Assembly: GCA_016987375.1 (NCBI GenBank)
Contig: PJRA01000314.1
Span: forward strand, 358,690-397,911
Direction: 5' to 3'
DNA: 39,222 nucleotides
Origin: Brachionus koreanus
Taxonomy: Eukaryota > Rotifera > Eurotatoria > Ploima > Brachionidae
Of this stretch, positions 32,984-39,222 are shown piece by piece. Within the stretch, counting starts at the first letter, position 1; each line of letters opens with the position of its first letter. The notes under the pieces were generated by a model. That model worked only from the letters and a program-made list of their open reading frames with translations. It did no database searches and was not told the DNA's origin. The position numbers were made by a program, and so were the translations under genes.

Positions 32984-33833
32984 ATTCAATATTAACATTA
33001 TTCAAAAAATTCCAAATAAAAAGTTTGTTAAATAAAAAAAAAAGCAGATTCACATATAGTTGCATTTAGATTTCAAGTATTATCTCAAATTAAATGAAAA
33101 ATAAGAGTTATTTTTAAGTATATTTTAATAAATTCTAAATTTAAATTTATACTTTAGAGGGGTTGGTAACCGAATTTAATGATTAAGTATTTGTTGGAGA
33201 TAAAATAATTTTAATTAAGAGAGAAAAAGTTTCCTCTAATTTAGGAAATACGGTAATTTTTAACATAGATTTAAATTTTCTCTAAATTATTTAAAATATT
33301 TTAATTGCGTCAACATTTTTGAAAATAAAACCAGTCATCATAGTAACGCAAAATTTTTAATTATGTAAATTTTTGAACAAAATTTCCAACCTCTTTAACT
33401 TTTGATAAAACACCAGTAGCAGCATACGCGATCAAAATCATATGCATGAAAGATTTCTTCAAATTTTTTTTTAAAAAGATTAATTAATTAAACCAAGAAA
33501 TTTGGTCTTTTTTTATTAAATTTTCAGTCTAAAAATATTGCTTTTTCATCAAGCAAACATTTCATCTCATTTACATTTCAAGAAAAATTTGAGGTAAATT
33601 TATTGCATCATAATAGTAATAGTATTTATTAGTGATTAATCAAAGAAAAAAATCTAAAAAAGTTTTTCTAAATTAAAATTATTTTGTTGAAAGGCAAACT
33701 AATTTTCATCGAAAGTAAGCTTTAATCAAATTTTAAGTTATACCGTTTTTAAATATAATTTGAATATTTTTTAACACCTTTCATTTGTATTTTAAAATTT
33801 ATTCTTTTATGCTTACAATGAAAACTTAATAAA
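32984..33833. other. Non-coding stretch upstream of the glycosyltransferase
   Basis: AT-rich. It presumably includes the promoter and 5' UTR of the next gene, but no distinct element is visible. Confidence 0.5.
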
Positions 33834-35201
33834 ATGAAATTTATTCAAAAAATTTATTTAATTATTTTTTCATTATTGTGTTTTGTTCTTTACATTAATT
33901 TTACAATTCCTAATTTACAAATCAAATCAAATTTTTTACCTACGCCACAATTGAACAATAAAAAGTTTAATCGAAATAAATACCCTATTGACTGCAGCCT
34001 AATTATTCAAAATGATTCATCAGAAATAGAAAAATCACTAAGATTTTTGAAGATTTTAAATATTACATCAAACTTAATTCCCGATTCCAATTTTTTGATT
34101 CCAAAAGAAAACTGCAATGAATTTAAAAATCAAAGGAATTACTCGAGATTTGATAACTATGTTCACCAAATCGAGTATGACTTTCCACTGGCCTTCTCAA
34201 TACTGACTTACGAAAATGTTGAACAATTTGAACGCCTTTTACATTCCATATACCGTCCCCAAAACATATACTGCATTCATGTAGACTTGAAGAGCTCTCT
34301 TTCATTCAAACGATCAATTCAGGCCATTGCTGATTGCTTTAACAATGTTTTCATTTCAACCAAACTGGAGTTTATCATATATGCTGGTTTTAGTCGACTT
34401 CAGGCCGATTTAAACTGCATAAAAGACTTGTTGGAATTAGAAGAATTAATCAATAATGAACATCCTAATTTGAAGAATAAAAAAATTGTCGATTGGAAAT
34501 ATTTATTCAACATGGCAAGCACAGAATTTCCTCTTAAGACAAATTTGGAATTTGTACAAATTTTAAAAATGCTTAATGGATCAAACAGTATTTATATAAA
34601 TAAAATTCATGGACAAATTGGTCATCGTATGAAAAAATTATTTTTTAATGATTTTATAAATGAGAGAATTTACCCGATTAAAAAAGCTTATAATAAAAAA
34701 CCGCCACATTCCATACGCATCGTAAAGGGCTCAGCGTATGGAATGTATGAGCGAAATTTTTTGGCAAATATTTTTACAAATGAAAAAGTAATGAATTTTA
34801 TCGAATGGCTAAAGTTAACTTACAGTCCTGACGAGTTTTTTTGGGCTAGTTTAGAACTTAACACTCATTTATATGAAAATAGCTCTTTTAAAGATTCAAA
34901 AAGAAACTACATATACGATGTGGCCAGATTCAATGGATGGTATAATTCTTACAATTGTGGTGGAAAGTGGATACACAAAATATGCATTTTTTCTTTACGT
35001 GATTTGAATTATATAACTAAAAAAATAAATTTTATTGCAAATAAATTTAAAATTGATTTTGATCCCTTATCTTATCAATGTATGGAAGAGTGGTTAGAGA
35101 GAAGAGTTATAGAAAAATTTTACGAAAAAAATAATACGACAACTTTTTTAAATGAATATTGTAGTTTATTTAAAATAAGATCAAAGTCAGTTAACTGTTA
35201 A
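33834..35201 (+). CDS. Core-2/I-branching beta-1,6-N-acetylglucosaminyltransferase (GT14)
   Basis: Golgi enzyme family that adds GlcNAc in beta-1,6 linkage to make branches on O-glycans or polylactosamine from UDP-GlcNAc. The 455-residue protein is type II: short cytoplasmic KFIQK, membrane anchor about 6-24, stem, then the GT14 domain (about 115-425). Blocks: FSILTYENVEQFERLLHSIY, YCIHVDLKS (146-154), CFNNVFIS, SRLQADLNC (187-195), WKYLFNMASTEFPLKTN, KGSAYGMYER (298-307), TYSPDEFFWAS (329-339) with E334 at the catalytic-base position, and CIFSLRDL. The eight Cys that pair in mouse C2GnT-L are all present (C54, C94, C147, C168, C195, C375, C384, C416); the unpaired ninth is Ala here. N-glycosylation sites lie in the stem. 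It is one exon, as in vertebrate GCNT genes. The exact acceptor cannot be told from sequence. Confidence 0.94.
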   Translation: MKFIQKIYLIIFSLLCFVLYINFTIPNLQIKSNFLPTPQLNNKKFNRNKYPIDCSLIIQNDSSEIEKSLRFLKILNITSNLIPDSNFLIPKENCNEFKNQRNYSRFDNYVHQIEYDFPLAFSILTYENVEQFERLLHSIYRPQNIYCIHVDLKSSLSFKRSIQAIADCFNNVFISTKLEFIIYAGFSRLQADLNCIKDLLELEELINNEHPNLKNKKIVDWKYLFNMASTEFPLKTNLEFVQILKMLNGSNSIYINKIHGQIGHRMKKLFFNDFINERIYPIKKAYNKKPPHSIRIVKGSAYGMYERNFLANIFTNEKVMNFIEWLKLTYSPDEFFWASLELNTHLYENSSFKDSKRNYIYDVARFNGWYNSYNCGGKWIHKICIFSLRDLNYITKKINFIANKFKIDFDPLSYQCMEEWLERRVIEKFYEKNNTTTFLNEYCSLFKIRSKSVNC

Positions 35202-35271
35202 AAAAATCTATTACAATTAACTTCAATTTTCTCACAACAAGGTCAAACAAACATTTTTTGAATTGATTCCA

Positions 35272-35277
35272 AATAAA
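35272..35277 (+). promoter_or_regulatory. Candidate polyadenylation signal of the GT14 gene
   Basis: AATAAA about 70 nt past the stop codon. Confidence 0.45.
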
Positions 35278-36037
35278 GAAAATTGCTTAAATTTATTAAT
35301 TGTACCACATTAAATGTAAATAAACAATTAAATGTAATTATACAAGACATTTTAATTAAATTCATTTTTTCAAGAACTTTATTTAGATCTTATGATCTTT
35401 ATTTATTTAGATTTCACAAATATGTATTTAAGGCAAAATGAAAATAATTTTACATTTTTACATTTTCATATTTTTAGATTTTTTGTGCAATTTTTCAGAT
35501 AATTAAAATAAATTTTGAAAGGAAAAACATGATCTTTATTTAATAGAATAAAGTCTAGTTTAAAAAAAAAATTAGAAAATTAAATGTTGAAAAAAAATCC
35601 TAGAAAATTATTTGGCGTACCAAAGCAAATTTAAAGCTAAGAAAAAGTTTAGAACATTGAAATTTTTAATTTTTAAGTGATTAATAAATTGGCTTATAAA
35701 TTATTTTATTTTCAAAGGTTGTCTAATTTTGAAAAATTAAATCATAAGCAAAAATGGAGCAACTATTATTCACAAATATGTATTTAATTGCAAATAAAAA
35801 AAATTTTGAATATACAAGATTTTCAATTATTAAAACTTAATGAATAAATTTCAAATAAAAAAATACAAAATTTCTGTTTCTTTTTAGTTTATCTTAAACT
35901 AATTTTTAAAAGAAAACAAAATTTAAAGAAATATTTAATTTAAAATTAAAGAACTTTTTTTGTTCAAAATATTTGCTTTTTTTAAATAGCCAAAATGCTT
36001 GAAGAAATTTTTTTCTGAAATCATGTAGAATAATAAA
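35278..36037. other. Non-coding stretch between convergent genes
   Basis: AT-rich DNA with no recognisable feature. Confidence 0.6.
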
Positions 36038-36285
36038 TTATAATTTACATTTGAAATTAAAAAAACTCTTTTTAATAAGAACTTTGTAATAATAATAATG
36101 ATTGTCCTTTTTCCATCTGAGCTGATAATGGGAACCTTTATGAGTGACAGCTCCGATCGAATATAGATCTCCTGTATCGAGCTGATCATCACAAATATTA
36201 CTCAGTAGAAACCGTCCTAGATTTTTTATGATGAATGGGAGATAATTCATTTGGAAGAATAGAAACTTACCAAATTTGGCTTTTT
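36038..36285 (-). pseudogene. Coding-like fragment, possibly a decayed peptidase or retrocopy
   Basis: A minus-strand frame reads MNYLPFIIKNLGRFLLSNIC, DDQLDTGDLYSIGAVTHKGS, HYQLRWKKDNHYYYYK and then degenerates. The GC content of its codons is higher than that of nearby DNA. LPFIIKNLGRF followed by LYSIGAVTHKGS-HY is faintly like the LPxxLxxxLxRF and YxLxAVxxHxGxxxxGHY motifs of ubiquitin-specific proteases, but the spacing is much too short and the Gly before HY is absent. A GTAAGT donor-like site lies just upstream at about 36268-36273 on minus. It could be a gene fragment; the family is not established. Confidence 0.25.
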
Positions 36286-37268
36286 AAATGGACATGTTAG
36301 ATTTTCGAGAGATTTTCAAAATTCTAAAAATTAATTTAAAATTAAATTTTTTCTAAAATTTTCATTGTGAAGAAGGATACTGAAGTTGGGAGAAAATTTT
36401 TATGCATCAATTAAAATACGATTTTTAACAAACAAATAAATATATAGAAGAATAAATTAGAAAATATAAAATTTAATCGTTTACATTTTTATTTTTGATT
36501 TTATTTATTTTAAATAGATTTTAAGAAAAGAGTTCAATAACTGATTTTTATTTTAATTAAAAAAACAAAATTTTTAAAATAAAAGAAGATATTATTTTGG
36601 ATTAGTTCAATAAAGCTACAAAATGAAATTATTTCTAGAAAATCAATAAATAAAATCTATATTATTCTAATTTAAAAAAATTAATTTTTTTATTTTTAAT
36701 TCTAGAGAGAGCATTTAAATAAATGACTGAGCGTTTCTAAATGTTTACTTTGTTTCATTTACTGTGCTAAAATTCCAGTAAAACAAAAAAAAAATTAATT
36801 TAGGAAAATAAACTGTTTGAATAAGAAGGGTTAATATGGGAAAAATTTTCAGATTAAAAGGTCTAAAAACTCTTAGTTTCTAATAAGGTATGAATATAAA
36901 AGATGTATCTCTCTTCAATCGGAGTGGGTGAAAAGAGAGACACAAATCACATCATTTTCTCTGTTCTCCCTTAATTTTTCTCTAGTTTAAAAAATAAAAA
37001 CACTTTTTTTTATTAAATTAATTAAAACCAAAGACTATATTATGTAAATTGTAACTAATTAAATGTAATTTTACAAGACATTTTGATCGAATTTAAATTT
37101 TTTTATCTGATAAAAAAAGATGAAGAAATTGTTTAAATTATTTTTAATTAAAAAAAAATGAAAAGTAAAAAAATTAAATTTTTAAAATTAATTTAGAAAA
37201 TAAAAATAAAACAAAACTAATTGATTGAAAAAAATTCTAAAAAAGAAAAAAAATATTAAAATTAATTT
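36286..37268. other. Non-coding stretch downstream of the acyltransferase-like gene
   Basis: AT-rich. An AATAAA on minus at 37009-37014 is about 255 nt beyond the stop codon of the minus-strand gene and is the nearest candidate 3' end signal I noticed. Nothing else is supportable. Confidence 0.5.
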
Positions 37269-38753
37269 TTATGAAATTATTGAATCAATTATAAAAAAAA
37301 TTTTGTCAATTAAAAATTGGACAATTTTTTCATCAATAAGCTTTGAATTGTAAGATAAACTCCAACAAAGTGTGTCATTAAATGTACACAATCCATGAAA
37401 ATTAACACTCGACCATCTATTTTCTGCACATGATACACTGAAATAAATCTCTTTTGTCTTAAACAAATCCAAATTTTTGTATTCTTCAACTTTGCCCAAA
37501 TTAGATATGGAAAAGTGAACAGCTCCATTCTCAAATTTTAAATCACTATCGATCAAATCCAGTAGACATTTGCTCAGCTTTGCATTTTCAATTAGCTCAT
37601 TTGCATCTATTCGCTCATGAATCGAATCCGATTCATTCTTTGCCATTTGCCAAAAATACTTTGCTAAAAATTGTTTGTCAATTGATGAATGTAGAAAATG
37701 ATCCATTCTCAAATGACCATTTAATGGTACGGGCCAAAATCCCATAGTCAAATTGTCAATATTAACAAATGGTCTCAAATTGGCCAACATGTGAAAATAA
37801 ATGCATTCAGTGAATTTTTTTTCACATTTAAATTGTTTATACAGTTCAAAATAGGCCAAAGCAGTAACTATATTCAAACAACCCGCAAGTTTTAGATTAT
37901 GCTGTTTGGCTTTTGCATACAATAATCTCATTTTGCTTTCTTCTATTTTAAAACATTTGTATTTAGTTCTTGAACTTTGCACTGATTTGTTTTTCAATTC
38001 TTTAGCTATTCTATTCTCATGTGGTATGTGATAATCTTGATTCAAATGAACTTCATCTATTATTTTACTGTCATTTTTAAATAATTTTTCCTCTATTGAT
38101 GGCTCAATATGAATCATTTTTGTATTTAGTCTTTGATTTTTGACACTTTTTTCAATCAAGTGCAACAATTGCTGCAAAATAACAGCGCCGTTTCGTCCAT
38201 CAATTATTGCATGGTGCACAGTAAATATCATGCAATATTTATTTTGACTTATTTGAATAAATATCAAGCGCCATAACAATCCATTTCTGGAATCAACTGG
38301 TTGCGCATTCATTTCTTGTTCATGAAACAATTGCCAATCGTTTTCATGTCTTACACGCACAAATTTTACATTCTCCATAGATCTAATTCTTCTTCTAGAA
38401 GCATACACAAAATATCTTTCTCTCGAAAATGTTTTATGCTCTGGATCATATTCTGTTTTTATTTTTGCACACAAGAGTGGATGAGCTTTCTTCCATCCAT
38501 CCAATGCTTTATGTATCTTATGTCTATGTTCAAATAAATTTATCTTTGATTCGAACAAAAGGCTAAATGGCAAAATCATATTTTTTTCTTTTAATTCTCT
38601 TTCAAAAAGTAGTTCTGCACTGTCCATTTTTCTAATTACTTCATTTTCTTTCATTCCAAAATAATTTACCGAATCCGAATAATAGTGACTTGCTATGTCG
38701 ACTTTTGGAGCCCATTTGTCCTCAGTTTTCTCTTCTTTTGGGTTTTTGCTCAT
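37269..38753 (-). CDS. HHxxxDG acyltransferase / condensation-domain superfamily protein
   Basis: A 494-residue soluble protein of the CoA-dependent acyltransferase fold that includes NRPS condensation domains, alcohol acetyltransferases and PapA-type enzymes. Such enzymes join an acyl group to an alcohol or amine; the substrate here is unknown. The catalytic motif is intact as HHAIIDG (180-186), with His181 and Asp185 at the expected positions, after KYCMIFTVHH. In the second half, NLRPF (325-329), MGFWPVPL and SNLGKVE (417-423) match the latch and bridging regions of the superfamily, followed by NDTLCWSLSYNSKLID. Length fits a stand-alone two-lobed enzyme with no carrier or adenylation domain. 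There is no signal peptide or membrane anchor, so it is probably cytosolic. It is intronless. The superfamily is best known from bacteria and fungi, so transfer is possible but unproved. The Met is the first in frame, with a Lys-rich N-terminus. Confidence 0.88.
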   Translation of the reverse strand: MSKNPKEEKTEDKWAPKVDIASHYYSDSVNYFGMKENEVIRKMDSAELLFERELKEKNMILPFSLLFESKINLFEHRHKIHKALDGWKKAHPLLCAKIKTEYDPEHKTFSRERYFVYASRRRIRSMENVKFVRVRHENDWQLFHEQEMNAQPVDSRNGLLWRLIFIQISQNKYCMIFTVHHAIIDGRNGAVILQQLLHLIEKSVKNQRLNTKMIHIEPSIEEKLFKNDSKIIDEVHLNQDYHIPHENRIAKELKNKSVQSSRTKYKCFKIEESKMRLLYAKAKQHNLKLAGCLNIVTALAYFELYKQFKCEKKFTECIYFHMLANLRPFVNIDNLTMGFWPVPLNGHLRMDHFLHSSIDKQFLAKYFWQMAKNESDSIHERIDANELIENAKLSKCLLDLIDSDLKFENGAVHFSISNLGKVEEYKNLDLFKTKEIYFSVSCAENRWSSVNFHGLCTFNDTLCWSLSYNSKLIDEKIVQFLIDKIFFIIDSIIS

Positions 38754-39222
38754 TTTAAATGTTTTTCTTAATTATTAAGAAATATTTTTTTTTAAATTAA
38801 TTTTCCAAAAATTTTTTTTTTTCTATTTTTATATGCTAAGTTTAGGGCCTTAAGCTTTAGAATATTTGTTTAATATAGCGTTATCTTTTTATCCTTTTTA
38901 AATTTTATTTTCTGATTTAAAATTTTTTAGTTTATATCTTAAAGGTAACACTTATAAAATCTAATAATACAGGCCTTTTTAAATTAAATGTAAATAGAAT
39001 GATATCAATTTTATCACCCTGTATTAACTTATGCGCTTGATAATTTCTTTGTACAATTGGCCTTATATAAAATCTAATTTTTTTTTTGCACTTTTCAATA
39101 TCATTTCACTAACATTTAAATTTCTTTTTAAGTATTAATATAATTTTTTAATTTTGACTTATATCTTTTATAAGAAAACAGGATTTTTTAAATGTCAACA
39201 CCGATAAAAATATTTAAAAAAT
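38754..39222. other. Upstream region of the acyltransferase-like gene
   Basis: AT-rich, no gene. It should hold the promoter of the minus-strand gene at 38753, but no clear element is seen. Confidence 0.5.

Noticed and set aside
1..39222. CRISPR array, bacterial operon or prophage
   Set aside because: No spaced direct repeats, no ribosome-binding sites or operon spacing; introns, tRNA type and gene families are eukaryotic.

Overview
The window is nuclear DNA from a small invertebrate animal. The evidence is animal-type genes (a Shab/Kv2 potassium channel, a rabphilin with Rab-binding zinc finger and two C2 domains, a core-2/I-branching GlcNAc-transferase), a eukaryotic tRNA-Gly(GCC) with internal A and B boxes, GT-AG introns mostly 43-77 nt long, and AATAAA signals after most genes. 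Non-coding DNA is very AT-rich with long A/T runs, while exons are visibly richer in GC. Very AT-rich DNA, short introns, intronless genes and genes of prokaryote-like families fit a monogonont rotifer (Brachionus-like), but that placement is inference.

Layout. 0.2-0.45 kb: a dead mariner transposase fragment. 0.7-2.2 kb (-): intronless Kv2 channel. 2.2-14.2 kb: a gene desert with one clear LINE fossil (8.6-8.9 kb) and a small perfect hairpin at 14.09 kb. 14.25-14.73 kb (-): a two-exon PPC/DUF296 gene, followed at 14.80-14.87 kb (-) by tRNA-Gly. 14.9-23.8 kb: a second desert with a LINE 3' fossil at 21.8 kb and an unidentified GC-richer island at 22.4-22.8 kb. 23.8-27.9 kb (+): rabphilin, which I assemble from eight exons (594 codons). 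Its one long intron (1.95 kb) holds a MITE with perfect 9-bp target duplications and a poly(A)-tailed retroposon with perfect 11-bp duplications. 28.4-30.1 kb: decayed transposon pieces, including two parts of a LINE. 30.5-31.2 kb (+): a single-pass membrane protein with three nearly identical 114-bp repeats. 32.7-33.0 kb: another probable LINE fossil. 33.8-35.2 kb (+): GT14 glycosyltransferase. 37.3-38.8 kb (-): an HHxxxDG acyltransferase/condensation-domain protein, tail-to-tail with the glycosyltransferase.

The genes form no operon or pathway. Kv2 and rabphilin both belong to excitable or secretory cells, but nothing here links them. I did not find a new multi-gene system. The most informative signals are the two datable insertions in the rabphilin intron, the graveyard of LINE C-termini in the deserts, the expanding Ser/Thr repeat, and two genes of prokaryote-like families (PPC and condensation-like).
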